NCBI RefSeq assembly: GCF_038561965.1
Contig: NZ_CP139348.1
Location: forward strand, 3,534,001-3,598,000
Direction of reading: 5' to 3'
DNA: 64,000 nt
Origin: Stutzerimonas stutzeri
Lineage (GTDB): Bacteria > Pseudomonadota > Gammaproteobacteria > Pseudomonadales > Pseudomonadaceae
The notes beneath the pieces are model-generated. The model had not been told where the DNA came from and did not search any database. It saw only the letters and a list, made by a program, of their open reading frames with translations. This document shows positions 26,949 to 36,028 of this stretch, one piece after another. The number at the start of each line of letters is the position of its first letter. Position 1 is the first letter of the stretch. Both the position numbers and the translations under genes were made by a program.

Positions 26949-28379
26949 GTGCTCAAAGCACTCAAGAAAATCTTTGGCAAGGCCCCGGACGAGCGGGCAG
27001 ACATAGTTGATGGCGGACTCGCTGCAGCTCACGAAGGACAACACAGCGTCCCTGCAGCGCAACAAGCCGCGACACCTGTTGCGCCACCCAAGCCGCAACC
27101 CGCTGAGCGTACAGCTGAGAAACCGCGTCGCCAGCGCAGCAAACCAGCGAAGCCTGCTGCTCCGACCTGGAAACTGGAAGATTTCGCGGTAGAACCGTCC
27201 GAAGGCAAGACCCGCTTCCATGACTTCAAACTCGCCCCCGAGCTGATGCATGCGATCCATGATCTGGGCTTTCCCTATTGCACCCCGATCCAGGCGCAGG
27301 TGCTGGGTTACACCCTCGCCGGCAGGGACGCCATCGGCCGCGCGCAGACCGGCACCGGCAAGACTGCAGCCTTCCTTATTTCCACCATCACACAGCTGCT
27401 CGACACGCCGCCACCGAAGGACCGCTACATGGGCGAGCCGCGTGCGCTGATCATCGCTCCGACCCGGGAACTGGTGGTTCAGATCGCCAATGACGCACTG
27501 GATCTGACCAAGTACACCAACCTGAACGTGATGAGCTTCGTTGGCGGCATGGATTTCGACAAACAGCTCAAACAGCTGGAGTCCCGCTATTGCGACATTC
27601 TGGTTGCCACACCCGGCCGCCTGCTGGACTTCAACCAGCGCGGCGAGGTGCATCTGGACATGGTCGAGGTGATGGTCCTGGACGAAGCCGACCGCATGCT
27701 CGACATGGGCTTCATCCCGCAGGTTCGCCAGATCATTCGGCAGACGCCACCCAAGAGCGAGCGCCAGACGCTGCTGTTCTCCGCCACCTTCACCGAAGAC
27801 GTGATGAACTTGGCGCAGCAGTGGACGACCAGCCCCGCCGTGGTAGAGATCGAGCCGGAGAACGTGGCCAGCGAAACCGTCGAACAGCACGTTTATGCCG
27901 TGGCCGGCAGCGACAAATACAAGCTGCTGTACAACCTGATCAGCCAGAACGACTGGACCCGGGTAATGGTCTTTGCCAACCGCAAGGACGAAGTGCGGCG
28001 TATCGAAGAGCGCCTGACCCGAGACGGCATCAGCGCTGCACAGATGTCCGGCGACGTGCCGCAACACAAGCGCATCCGCACACTGGAAGGCTTCCGCGAA
28101 GGCAAGATCCGCGTATTGGTCGCGACTGATGTCGCCGGTCGAGGTATTCACGTCGATGCCATCAGCCACGTGATCAACTTCACCCTGCCGGAAGACCCGG
28201 ACGATTACGTGCACCGCATCGGTCGTACCGGCCGTGCCGGCACCAGCGGAACATCAATCAGTTTCGCCGGCGAGGACGATGCCTTCGCGCTGCCGCCCAT
28301 CGAAACGCTGATCGGCCGCAAGATCCAGTGCGAGATGCCACCTGCGGAACTGCTCGCTCCGGTTCCACAATCGCGCTGA
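26949..28379 (+). CDS. rhlB: ATP-dependent RNA helicase RhlB
   Basis: A 476-residue DEAD-box helicase. An 85-residue N-terminal tail rich in Ala, Pro and Lys precedes the helicase core. Motifs: Q-motif FPYCTPIQAQ, Walker A AQTGTGKT (132-139), PTRELV, DEAD in VLDEADRMLDMGF, SAT, and the motif VI region HRIGRTGRAG. RhlB works with RNase E and PNPase in mRNA decay in enterics; RhlB and RhlE forms overlap in pseudomonads, so the exact name is by similarity. It starts with GTG at 26949 after GACGAGAAG. No operon partner is evident except a possible 54-residue ORF downstream. Confidence 0.92.
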   Translation: MLKALKKIFGKAPDERADIVDGGLAAAHEGQHSVPAAQQAATPVAPPKPQPAERTAEKPRRQRSKPAKPAAPTWKLEDFAVEPSEGKTRFHDFKLAPELMHAIHDLGFPYCTPIQAQVLGYTLAGRDAIGRAQTGTGKTAAFLISTITQLLDTPPPKDRYMGEPRALIIAPTRELVVQIANDALDLTKYTNLNVMSFVGGMDFDKQLKQLESRYCDILVATPGRLLDFNQRGEVHLDMVEVMVLDEADRMLDMGFIPQVRQIIRQTPPKSERQTLLFSATFTEDVMNLAQQWTTSPAVVEIEPENVASETVEQHVYAVAGSDKYKLLYNLISQNDWTRVMVFANRKDEVRRIEERLTRDGISAAQMSGDVPQHKRIRTLEGFREGKIRVLVATDVAGRGIHVDAISHVINFTLPEDPDDYVHRIGRTGRAGTSGTSISFAGEDDAFALPPIETLIGRKIQCEMPPAELLAPVPQSR

Positions 28380-28510
28380 GCCCACCGGATGCGGCATTCG
28401 CCGCATCCTCTCCACTATCTGCTCGATTCCCCATCAATGACCTGAATCAGCCGGTAATCGAGGCAAAGCGGCTAGAGTTGTAGCTGGATTCCGAACGCAA
28501 GGAGATACCG

Positions 28511-28675
28511 GTGGATAGCATGCACTGGCTACTATCGCTCATCGTCATTGGCTTCATTCTGCTCTGCGTAGGTTTCAACTACCGAGACAGTGACTGGGGT
28601 GTCGGCCTGCTGGGCCTGGGTGTACTGACCATGTTTTCGACGCTGGCTTTCAAGATGTACATCACCTTCTATTGA
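28511..28675 (+). CDS. 54-residue predicted membrane protein
   Basis: A GTG start at 28511 follows AAGGAGATACC, one of the strongest ribosome sites in the window. The frame gives 54 residues: a first hydrophobic helix (HWLLSLIVIGFILLCVGF), a short polar turn NYRDSDWG, and a second helix (VGLLGLGVLTMFSTLAF), then KMYITFY. This is a two-span hairpin with the polar loop between. An in-frame ATG three codons in is an alternative start. I do not recognise the family. The stop lies 4 bases from the end of the convergent moaE gene. Confidence 0.72.
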   Translation: MDSMHWLLSLIVIGFILLCVGFNYRDSDWGVGLLGLGVLTMFSTLAFKMYITFY

Positions 28676-28679
28676 AGGC

Positions 28680-29138
28680 TCAGCTTTTTCCACTCCAACG
28701 CTCGGCCGCTACCTGATCGCTGGTGCGGCCCTCGACCCAACGTGGGCCAGAGGCGGTTGCTTCCTTCTTCCAGAACGGCGCCCGGGTCTTGAGATAATCC
28801 ATTACGAAACGACAGGCATCGAAGGCTGCATCACGGTGTGCACTTGCCGCACCGACGAACACGATGGGTTCGCCCGGTTCCAGCGAGCCAACGCGATGTA
28901 ACACATCGAGCCGCAACAACGGCCAGCGCTGCTCGGCCTCAACGATGATCTTCTCCAGCGCCTTTTCGGTCATGCCCGGCGCATGCTCGAGAAACATCCC
29001 GGCGACATCCTCTCCGTCATTGAAATCCCGCACGTAACCGACGAAACCGGCCACCGCGCCGATACCAAGGTTGGCGGCGTGCAATGCGTTGAGCTCAGCG
29101 CCTGGATCGAACGCTGCCGTCTGTACACGAACTGCCAT
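28680..29138 (-). CDS. moaE: Molybdopterin synthase catalytic subunit
   Basis: The large subunit of molybdopterin synthase, which adds sulfur from MoaD thiocarboxylate to cyclic pyranopterin monophosphate. The 152-residue protein shows GAVAGFVGYVRDFNDGEDVAGMFLEH, RVGSLEPGEPIVFVGAASAHR and the active-site lysine region DYLKTRAPFWKKE. Its start lies 2 bases after the moaD stop. The order moaC-moaD-moaE is complete here; moaA and moaB are not in the window. Confidence 0.96.
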   Translation of the reverse strand: MAVRVQTAAFDPGAELNALHAANLGIGAVAGFVGYVRDFNDGEDVAGMFLEHAPGMTEKALEKIIVEAEQRWPLLRLDVLHRVGSLEPGEPIVFVGAASAHRDAAFDACRFVMDYLKTRAPFWKKEATASGPRWVEGRTSDQVAAERWSGKS

Positions 29139-29140
29139 GC

Positions 29141-29389
29141 TCAGCCTCCAGTCACGGTTGGAAAGAAAGCCACTTCGTCACCATCGGATACCGGCTCGTC
29201 GAGCGCACAAAGCTCCTGATTGCGGGCGCACATCAGGTTCTGTTCGGCGAGTACTTCCCAGGCGCCGCCGCGGGCCAGAAGATGCTGGCGCACATCATTC
29301 ACGCTCGCGAACGAGGCAGCCCACTGCAAGCGCTCGCTATCGCTGCCTAGCGCTTCTCGATAGCGGGCGAAAAACTGGATAGTGATCAT
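29141..29389 (-). CDS. moaD: Molybdopterin synthase sulfur carrier subunit
   Basis: An 82-residue ubiquitin-like protein that ends in the diagnostic Gly-Gly (FFPTVTGG), the site of adenylation and thiocarboxylation. MITIQFFARYREALG is the usual N-terminus. The ATG at 29389 overlaps the moaC stop (ATGA), and this start gives the normal MoaD length; a longer frame running back through moaC is a shadow. Confidence 0.95.
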   Translation of the reverse strand: MITIQFFARYREALGSDSERLQWAASFASVNDVRQHLLARGGAWEVLAEQNLMCARNQELCALDEPVSDGDEVAFFPTVTGG

Positions 29390-29856
29390 GCTTGCACCTG
29401 CCAATGACCGCTCTTGCCGCCGAGTTTTTCCAGCAGGCGTACGCCTTCGATGACCATGCCGCGATCCACCGCCTTGCACATGTCGTAGATCGTCAGCGCG
29501 GCGACGCTGGCAGCGGTCAACGCCTCCATCTCTACGCCAGTCTGCCCAGCCAGCTTGCAGGTTGCGCGAATCAGCACATTGTCGTCGCCGTCCGCTTCCA
29601 GCTCGACCTTGATGCTGGTGAGCAGCAATGGATGACACAGCGGGATGAGTTCGTAAGTCTTCTTCGCCGCCTGTATGCCGGCGATACGGGCCACTGCGAA
29701 GACATCGCCCTTGGGATGGCCGCCCTGCTGAATCATCTGCAGGGTCTGCGGCAGCATACGAACACGCGCTTCGGCTACCGCCTCACGGGCCGTGACGGCC
29801 TTGTCGGTGACATCGACCATGCTGGCCCGGCCTTGGGAATCGAGATGAGTGAGCAT
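29386..29856 (-). CDS. moaC: Cyclic pyranopterin monophosphate synthase
   Basis: Converts 3',8-cyclo-7,8-dihydroguanosine triphosphate to cPMP in molybdenum-cofactor synthesis, after MoaA. The 156-residue protein has VDVTDKAVTAREAVAEARV, KGDVFAVARIAGIQAAKKT, LIPLCHPLLLTSIKVE and AALTIYDMCKAVDRGM. It is the first gene of moaCDE and overlaps moaD by 4 bases. Confidence 0.96.
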   Translation of the reverse strand: MLTHLDSQGRASMVDVTDKAVTAREAVAEARVRMLPQTLQMIQQGGHPKGDVFAVARIAGIQAAKKTYELIPLCHPLLLTSIKVELEADGDDNVLIRATCKLAGQTGVEMEALTAASVAALTIYDMCKAVDRGMVIEGVRLLEKLGGKSGHWQVQA

Positions 29857-29896
29857 CTGGCGCTCCTGATTAGAAAATCAAGAGTCTACCCCAGCC

Positions 29897-29945
29897 GCTG
29901 GCGATGAACCCGCCCCCGTAAGAGGTACAACCGGGCATCGCCAGC
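29897..29945. repeat. Imperfect palindrome between moaC and phoH
   Basis: GCTGGCGATG (29897-29906) pairs with CATCGCCAGC (29936-29945); a CCCG/CGGG pair extends the stem around a loop. No T run is present on either side. Its GCGGG-rich core is reminiscent of pseudomonad REP-type palindromes, but only one copy was noticed here. It lies just past the phoH stop. Confidence 0.45.
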
Positions 29946-29957
29946 ATGCGGTTGCCG

Positions 29958-31346
29958 CTACATGTGCGCCTCTGCGTATTCAGCCAGCACCGACCGAGGA
30001 ACGCCTTGCAGGGTGATATGCACACCGTGCGGGAAGTCCTTGAAGCGCTCGGTAAGGTAGGTAAGGCCGGAGCTGGTCGCCGACAGGTACGGCGTATCGA
30101 TCTGTGCAAGGTTGCCCAGACAGACCACCTTCGAGCCATTCCCCGCACGGGTAATGATGGTCTTCATCTGGTGCGGCGTAAGGTTCTGACATTCGTCGAT
30201 GAGGATCAGGCTCTGCTGGAAGCTGCGACCACGAATGTAGTTCAGCGATTTGAACTGCAACGGCACCTTTTGCAGGATGTAATCGATGCTGCCGTGGGTG
30301 TTTTCGTCTTCCATGTGCAGCGCTTCGAGATTGTCGGTGATGGCACCCAGCCAGGGCTCCATCTTTTCTGCCTCCGTGCCTGGCAGGAAGCCGATGTCTT
30401 CGTCGAGTCCCTGCACGCTGCGGGTAGCAATGATGCGCCGGTAGCGCTTGCTGACCACCGTCTGTTCGATGGCAGCGGCCAGCGCCAGGATAGTCTTGCC
30501 CGAGCCGGCCGCGCCGGAAAGATTGACCAGATGGATGTCCGGGTCGAGCAAGGCGAACAGCGCCAATGCCTGATGAATGTCCCGCGGCCTCAGCCCCCAG
30601 GCTTCCTGATGCAGCAGCGGCTCCTGGTGCAGGTCTAGCAGCAGCAGTTCGTCGGCCTTGATGCCCTTGATCCAGCCCACGAACCCCTGCTCATCGATGA
30701 TGAACTCGTTGATGTGCACGGCTGGCAGGTTGTCGGTCAGCTGCACCCGGTGCCAGGTGCGCCCATGACCCTGGTGGGTTTCCACTTTGCTCACACGATC
30801 CCAGAAGGAACCGGTAACGCTGTGATAACCACGCGACAACTGCCCCACATCGTCGATCAGCTGATCGGTATGGTAGTCCTCTGCAGCTACGCCGCAGGCC
30901 CGCGCCTTCAGGCGCATGTTGATGTCCTTGGTCACCAGCACCACCGGCACCCCAGGCCGCTGTTTGCTGAGCTCGACTACCTGATTGATGATCTTGTTGT
31001 CGTTCAGATCTTCCGGCAACGCACTTGACTCGCCGCGCTTGCTCATCAGTATCGACAGACTGCCGGACGGCCCGCTCTTGCCGCGCTGAATCGGCACACC
31101 GAGTTCGACCTCTTCCGGCGTAGCGTCGCCTAGCAGCCTGTCTATCAGTCGGATCGCCTGACGGCACTCGGCCGCCACGCTGTGCTTGCCGGTCTTAAGC
31201 TGATCGAGTTCCTCCAGTACGGTCATGGGAATAGCGACCTGATGCTCCTGGAAGTTCAGCAGTGCGTTGGGATCGTGGATCAGTACATTCGTGTCGAGGA
31301 CGTAGAGCGTGGGCTGGGTTGCGCGGGGTCTGCCGTAGTCATCCAT
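29958..31346 (-). CDS. PIN-PhoH ATPase (PhoH2-like)
   Basis: A 462-residue fusion: an N-terminal PIN nuclease domain (LYVLDTNVLIHDPNAL, PMTVLEELDQLK, VLVTKDINMRLKARACG) of about 150 residues, a linker, and a C-terminal PhoH P-loop ATPase (GAAGSGKTILALAAA; Walker B LILIDECQNLTP). Proteins with this order are described as RNA helicase/RNase enzymes (PhoH2). Target RNAs are not known here. The start is ATG 31346, preceded by AAGGTG; a GTG three codons upstream is possible. It is a single gene on the minus strand. Confidence 0.9.
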   Translation of the reverse strand: MDDYGRPRATQPTLYVLDTNVLIHDPNALLNFQEHQVAIPMTVLEELDQLKTGKHSVAAECRQAIRLIDRLLGDATPEEVELGVPIQRGKSGPSGSLSILMSKRGESSALPEDLNDNKIINQVVELSKQRPGVPVVLVTKDINMRLKARACGVAAEDYHTDQLIDDVGQLSRGYHSVTGSFWDRVSKVETHQGHGRTWHRVQLTDNLPAVHINEFIIDEQGFVGWIKGIKADELLLLDLHQEPLLHQEAWGLRPRDIHQALALFALLDPDIHLVNLSGAAGSGKTILALAAAIEQTVVSKRYRRIIATRSVQGLDEDIGFLPGTEAEKMEPWLGAITDNLEALHMEDENTHGSIDYILQKVPLQFKSLNYIRGRSFQQSLILIDECQNLTPHQMKTIITRAGNGSKVVCLGNLAQIDTPYLSATSSGLTYLTERFKDFPHGVHITLQGVPRSVLAEYAEAHM

Positions 31347-31606
31347 ACCGATCACCTTCTTCTGGGGCCAGAAACGAAGAGCCGAAAGCGCTTCGCTGCA
31401 GAGTGACCGCCATTGCGATTCAGGAGAGCGGACGAGGGAAGCCAGGGGATTCGGGGCTGCCCAGGAGCCGCCACCTGTGTCGCAGGATTCGGCGGTCTGA
31501 ACTCGGTAATACCGTAAAAGTTATGACAGACAAAAGTCTTTTCCGTTGAATGCTAATTTTTTTCTCAAATCGACCAGACGGCCTTGGCTCGTGCCTTTCG
31601 TGCGCG

Positions 31607-32566
31607 CTATTGTCGTAGATCAAGGTGCGCGCTTTCGTCGCAGCGATTCACTTCAGCGGTTACGTGCACCAGCTGCGGGAACGCCTCGAGTACCGTTTTG
31701 TAGTGGTCGGCCGTATGCGTCTGATGCGTCACCACGCTCAAGACGCAGCTGTATTGAGCGCGCCCGACCCTCCATAGATGCAGGTCCATTACCTCGGTAT
31801 CCGGTACGCGTTGCAGTGCCTGCCGCACCTCATCTACCAGCGGATCATCCATTTCCCGGTCCAATAGCGCCTTGCTCGTATCGCGCAGCAGACCACGCGC
31901 CCAGACCAGTATCACCAGAGCCCCGACAATGCCCATTGCCGGGTCCAACCAGCCCCAGCCAAGGTATTTGCCGCCCAGCAAGGCGATGATCGCGGCCACC
32001 GAAGTCAGCGCGTCAGTCAGCACATGAATGAAGGCCGCGTGCCGATTCAGGTCTTTGCCGCCCGAAGCGTGCTGGTGTCGATGGTCATGCGAGTGCTCGC
32101 CGTGATGATGGTGCTGGTCGCGCAGTAGCCACGCGGATAGCAGATTCACCAGCAAGCCAATCACGGCGACCATCAAAGCAGCATCGAAACTGATCGCTAC
32201 CGGTGACCAGAATCGCAACAACGACTCGCCAATCATGAACAGCGCGACGATGACCAATAGCAACGCACTGGTAAACCCGGCGAGCACCTCGATCTTCCAG
32301 GTTCCGAATGCGAAGCGCTGGTCCGCTGCATAGCGCCGAGCCAAAAGATAAGCCAGCGCAGCCAGCCCTATCGCGACCATATGCGAGGCCATATGCCAGC
32401 CGTCCGCCAGCAAAGCCATGGAGTTGAACCAGTAGCCCGCGACGATCTCTGCCAGCATGGTCAAGCCAGTCAGGACCACCACCGCCCAGGTCTGCCGCTC
32501 GGAAGTGCGCTCCAGCGGACGGTAGTCGTGGGGCGGTTGCCATTGCGCATGATCACAGCCAGACAT
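31607..32566 (-). CDS. Cation diffusion facilitator, DmeF-like
   Basis: A 319-residue inner-membrane metal/proton antiporter. Six membrane segments are visible. The transport-site motif in TM2 is LLADGWHMASH and in TM5 HVLTDALTS. A His-rich loop (DQHHHHGEHSHDHRHQHA, about residues 155-172) lies between TM4 and TM5, and a cytoplasmic domain ends with two histidine/aspartate-rich turns. The N-terminal CDH and overall motif set match the DmeF branch, which exports Co and Ni; zinc is an alternative. The start is ATG 32566 after TAGGAG. It is divergent from yaaA. Confidence 0.88.
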   Translation of the reverse strand: MSGCDHAQWQPPHDYRPLERTSERQTWAVVVLTGLTMLAEIVAGYWFNSMALLADGWHMASHMVAIGLAALAYLLARRYAADQRFAFGTWKIEVLAGFTSALLLVIVALFMIGESLLRFWSPVAISFDAALMVAVIGLLVNLLSAWLLRDQHHHHGEHSHDHRHQHASGGKDLNRHAAFIHVLTDALTSVAAIIALLGGKYLGWGWLDPAMGIVGALVILVWARGLLRDTSKALLDREMDDPLVDEVRQALQRVPDTEVMDLHLWRVGRAQYSCVLSVVTHQTHTADHYKTVLEAFPQLVHVTAEVNRCDESAHLDLRQ

Positions 32567-32701
32567 ACGAACTCCTACTTGGACTCGGCGTAGTTTGGCG
32601 CCTCGCCACATGGAAAAAGGCCAACCAGCATCTATCAACCCTATAGCTGGAGCCCAGCCGCCGCTATCCCTACAATCGCGCCATCAGGAAGGAGACCCAA
32701 T

Positions 32702-33481
32702 ATGCTGATGGTGCTATCCCCAGCCAAGACGCTCGACTACGAAACGCCCCCAATAACCGAACGTTTCACGCAGCCCCAATACCTCGATCACTCGCGATTA
32801 CTCATCGAGCAGTTGCGCGATTACTCGCCAGCGCAGATCAGCGAGCTGATGCATCTATCTGACAAGCTGGCCGCCCTCAACGTCGCACGCTACGGGAGCT
32901 GGGCCGAAGAGTTCACCCCGGAGAATGCCAAGCAGGCACTACTAGCGTTCAAAGGCGACGTTTATACCGGGCTCAGCGTTGAGGACTTCACCGAAAGCGA
33001 CCTGCTGTTTGCGCAGAAGCACTTGCGCATGCTGTCAGGGCTCTACGGCCTGTTGCGGCCACTGGACCTGATGCAGCCGTATCGCCTGGAGATGGGCACC
33101 AAGCTGGCAAATCTGCGCGGCAAGGACCTGTACGCATTCTGGGGCGAGCGAATCAGCGAATGGCTGAACGAGACACTTGCCGAGCAAGGCGATGAGGTTC
33201 TTCTCAACTTGGCTTCGAATGAGTACTTCAGTGCCGTCAAACGCAAGGCGCTGAACGCACGGGTAATCAACGTCGACTTCAAAGACATGAAGAATGGCCA
33301 GTACAAGATCATTTCTTTTTACGCGAAGAAGGCAAGAGGCCTGATGGCGCGCTGGGTAATCAAGGAACGCATCGGCAGCCCCGACCAGCTGTCCGCGTTC
33401 AATTACGAGGGATATCGCTACAGTCCGGACGACTCTAACGCCGACCGACTGGTATTTCTGCGCGACGCCGCCGAACAGTAA
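32702..33481 (+). CDS. yaaA: Peroxide stress protein YaaA
   Basis: A 259-residue DUF328 protein. MLMVLSPAKTLDYETPP, FKGDVYTGL, GLYGLLRPLDLMQPYRLEMGTKL, NLASNEYFSAV and YAKKARGLMARWV are the signature stretches. In E. coli YaaA lowers free iron and limits oxidative DNA damage; it binds DNA. AAGGAG lies nine bases upstream of the ATG. Single gene, divergent from the CDF exporter. Confidence 0.95.
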   Translation: MLMVLSPAKTLDYETPPITERFTQPQYLDHSRLLIEQLRDYSPAQISELMHLSDKLAALNVARYGSWAEEFTPENAKQALLAFKGDVYTGLSVEDFTESDLLFAQKHLRMLSGLYGLLRPLDLMQPYRLEMGTKLANLRGKDLYAFWGERISEWLNETLAEQGDEVLLNLASNEYFSAVKRKALNARVINVDFKDMKNGQYKIISFYAKKARGLMARWVIKERIGSPDQLSAFNYEGYRYSPDDSNADRLVFLRDAAEQ

Positions 33482-34267
33482 TCCGCAATGACGTGATGGA
33501 ACTAGCCGCTTCCATCACCACCCACACCCTCCTTACGAAAACGGCTACTTGAACCCGGTCCAGCGCGTGTCATATCGCTGATCAGGCGATTCAGCCGATT
33601 ATCGCCGCCGCACTTCCCGCTCCTTGAGTCGGTTCGCAAAAACTCGCCGATCAACGGTTATTGAGACGGGAACTATCCAGCACAGCTCGCAATCATAAGC
33701 GCGTACCGACAATTCCAGGTGGAAAGGGACGTCGCACATGAACGTGCATTGGGTAAGCAATCTCACAAATCGCTCCGCACCGGGTCGCAACCTGACCTTG
33801 GCGGTAGCGCACTCTCAGGTGGCCACGCGGCTGAAACAACCGCCGGCGGCCACGGCGTCGACCACTGCCAACGCGGCATCTGGCACGACAACAGCCGAGC
33901 AAGGCACGAACAGAGGGTTACGGCCATGCAAATGCACCACCCCATTTCGACCAGCCGCGGATGCTACGCACCGCTCGCGACGATGGTGCTCCTCACTTCG
34001 CCGTCGGCCGGCCAAAAACGCCCCGCGCAGGTGGCCATGACCATCAGCTCGCCAGAGATACGTCTGGCCTGACTGGCCATGACGCAGCAGCTCATCGATA
34101 GCCCCTACAACAGATTTCAATCCCGAGCGCGTTTCGGGACAGAGCGGAGTTCGTTCGGGCCAACCCGCGGCTCTCTCAAGCAAGAACAGTGAACAACCCA
34201 GGCGCAGCCACTGGCTGGCGTCACCGAACAAGTAGAACGACCTTCGAAACGATTCAGGAGAAGCAAT
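33482..34267. other. 786-bp stretch with no supported gene
   Basis: Several overlapping ORFs of 60-138 codons exist on both strands, but none has conserved motifs or a protein-like composition that I recognise. One (plus, 33738-34040) has a fair AAAGGGA site but a Ser/Thr/Arg-rich, low-complexity product. The stretch may be a long regulatory leader for the algA-like gene or a decayed gene. A sigma-54-like sequence is at 33881-33895. Confidence 0.4.
33881..33895 (+). promoter_or_regulatory. Sigma-54-like box upstream of the algA-like gene
   Basis: TGGCACG is a perfect -24 element, and GC follows at the correct spacing (GG to GC 12 bases apart), but the -12 box is CAGC rather than TTGC. It is about 370 bases before the start codon. 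Weak candidate. Confidence 0.22.
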
Positions 34268-35713
34268 ATGATCCCGGTTATTCTTTCAGGCGGTAGCGGC
34301 TCTCGACTTTGGCCCCTTTCCCGCAAGTCGTTCCCTAAGCAATTCCTTGCGCTTACCGGGGAACAGACCCTGTTCCAGCAAACCGTCGAGCGCCTGGCCT
34401 TTGATGGCATGCAGCAACCGCTGCTGGTGTGCAACAAGGACCACCGTTTCATCGTCAAGGAACAGCTTGGCGCACGCAAACTCGGCGTTCAGGGCCTTCT
34501 GCTAGAGCCGTTCGGCCGCAACACCGCTCCAGCCATCGGCATCGCCGCGATGAAACTGGTCGAAGAAGGCCGTGACGAGCTCCTGCTGGTACTGCCAGCT
34601 GACCACGTAATCGAAGATCAGAAAGCATTCCAGCGTTCATTGGCGCTGGCAACCAATGCTGCCGAAAACGGCGAGATGGTGCTTTTCGGTGTTCCGCCGA
34701 CCCGTCCCGAGACCGGTTACGGCTATATCAAAGCTAGCCAGGACGCCAATGCCGGCTTGCCCGATGGCATCAAGCGTGTCGCTCAATTCGTCGAAAAGCC
34801 GGACGAAGTTCGCGCGCAGAGCTACCTGGAATCCGGCGACTACTTCTGGAACAGCGGCATGTTCCTGTTCCGCGCCAGCGTATTCCTGGAAGAGCTGAAG
34901 AAGCACGATCCGGATATCTATGACACCTGCTCGCTCGCACTCGAGCGCAGCGTCAAGCATGGCGAAGAAATACTCATCGACCCGGCCACCTTCGCTTGCT
35001 GCCCGGACAACTCCATCGACTATGCAGTGATGGAAAAGACCCAATTGGCATGCGTGGTTCCAATGTCCGCAGGCTGGAGCGACGTCGGTTCGTGGTCCTC
35101 GATCTGGGACGTGCACGAGAAAGACGAGAACGGCAATGTACTCAAGGGCGATGTAATCGCTGAGGATTCGCGTAACTGTCTGGTTCACGGCAATGGCAAG
35201 CTGGTCACCGTGCTCGGCCTGGAAGACGTCGTAGTGGTGGAAACCAAGGACGCCGTGATGGTTGCCCACAAGGACAAGGTGCAGGACGTCAAGAAACTGG
35301 TTAGCAAGCTCGACGCCCAGGACCGCAGCGAAACCAAGAACCACTGCGCCGTCTACCGCCCATGGGGCTGGTATGACTCGGTGGACATGGGCGGTCGCTT
35401 CCAGGTCAAGCGGATCTGCGTGAACCCGGGCGCCAGCCTTTCCCTGCAAATGCACCACCACCGTGCCGAGCATTGGATTGTCGTTTCCGGGACCGCTCAG
35501 GTCACCTGCAACGACAAGACCTTCCTGCTCACCGAGAATCAATCGACGTATATTCCGATTACCTCGGTCCACCGCTTGGCCAATCCAGGGAAAATTCCGC
35601 TGGAAATCATCGAAGTTCAGTCAGGCAGCTACTTGGGTGAAGACGACATCGAGCGGTTCGACGATGTATACGGACGCGCAGAACAGGGCAGCGAAGCAAA
35701 AGTTGCCCGGTAA
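34268..35713 (+). CDS. Bifunctional mannose-1-P guanylyltransferase / mannose-6-P isomerase
   Basis: Makes GDP-mannose for exopolysaccharide, LPS or alginate. The 481-residue protein has the nucleotidyltransferase signature SGGSGSRLWPLSRKSFPKQF at residues 7-26, EPFGRNTAPAIG, LPADHVI, FVEKPDE, and a C-terminal cupin isomerase domain (RPWGWYDSVDMG, LSLQMHHHRAEHWIVVSGTAQ, ENQSTYIPITSVHRLANPG). It is very close in motifs to AlgA and also fits PslB/WbpW/ManC. It stands alone here, not in an alg cluster, so I leave the symbol blank. AGGAG precedes the ATG; a terminator follows the stop by 17 bases. Confidence 0.93.
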   Translation: MIPVILSGGSGSRLWPLSRKSFPKQFLALTGEQTLFQQTVERLAFDGMQQPLLVCNKDHRFIVKEQLGARKLGVQGLLLEPFGRNTAPAIGIAAMKLVEEGRDELLLVLPADHVIEDQKAFQRSLALATNAAENGEMVLFGVPPTRPETGYGYIKASQDANAGLPDGIKRVAQFVEKPDEVRAQSYLESGDYFWNSGMFLFRASVFLEELKKHDPDIYDTCSLALERSVKHGEEILIDPATFACCPDNSIDYAVMEKTQLACVVPMSAGWSDVGSWSSIWDVHEKDENGNVLKGDVIAEDSRNCLVHGNGKLVTVLGLEDVVVVETKDAVMVAHKDKVQDVKKLVSKLDAQDRSETKNHCAVYRPWGWYDSVDMGGRFQVKRICVNPGASLSLQMHHHRAEHWIVVSGTAQVTCNDKTFLLTENQSTYIPITSVHRLANPGKIPLEIIEVQSGSYLGEDDIERFDDVYGRAEQGSEAKVAR

Positions 35714-35730
35714 CTTCTGGTAAACCTAAA

Positions 35731-35759
35731 GAAACCCGCTTCGGCGGGTTTTCTTTTTT
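35731..35759 (+). terminator. Terminator of the algA-like gene
   Basis: AAACCCGC-TTCG-GCGGGTTT with a stable tetraloop, followed by TTCTTTTTT. Confidence 0.92.
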
Positions 35760-36028
35760 ATCATCCTGGCTCTCCGCACACCGCTGGGCGCATACTTGCA
35801 CGCACAACGCCGAAGGCGTGCGCTCATGAAGCGTGGATTAGGCAACACGTTTTTTTTGAACTACTGCTCGAATTGGCCGTTTTTGATGTAATTGCTTAAA
35901 CCTTTTCAGTTGACCCTGAGTCTCACCGACATAAGCTCGCCTCTACTGCAATGAAAGACCCTGCAACCGAGGGGCATCTTTCCAAGCAGTCACGCCTTAC
36001 AACAAACTTGAAATAATAGGATCCTTAC

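Noticed and set aside
29857..29957. Molybdenum-cofactor riboswitch in front of moaC
   Set aside because: The only structured element is a simple palindrome placed past the phoH stop; the multi-helix Moco fold is not seen.
33815..34231. 138-codon minus-strand ORF in the gap before the algA-like gene
   Set aside because: No family motif, no ribosome site at a sensible distance, and overlapping alternatives in other frames of similar length.
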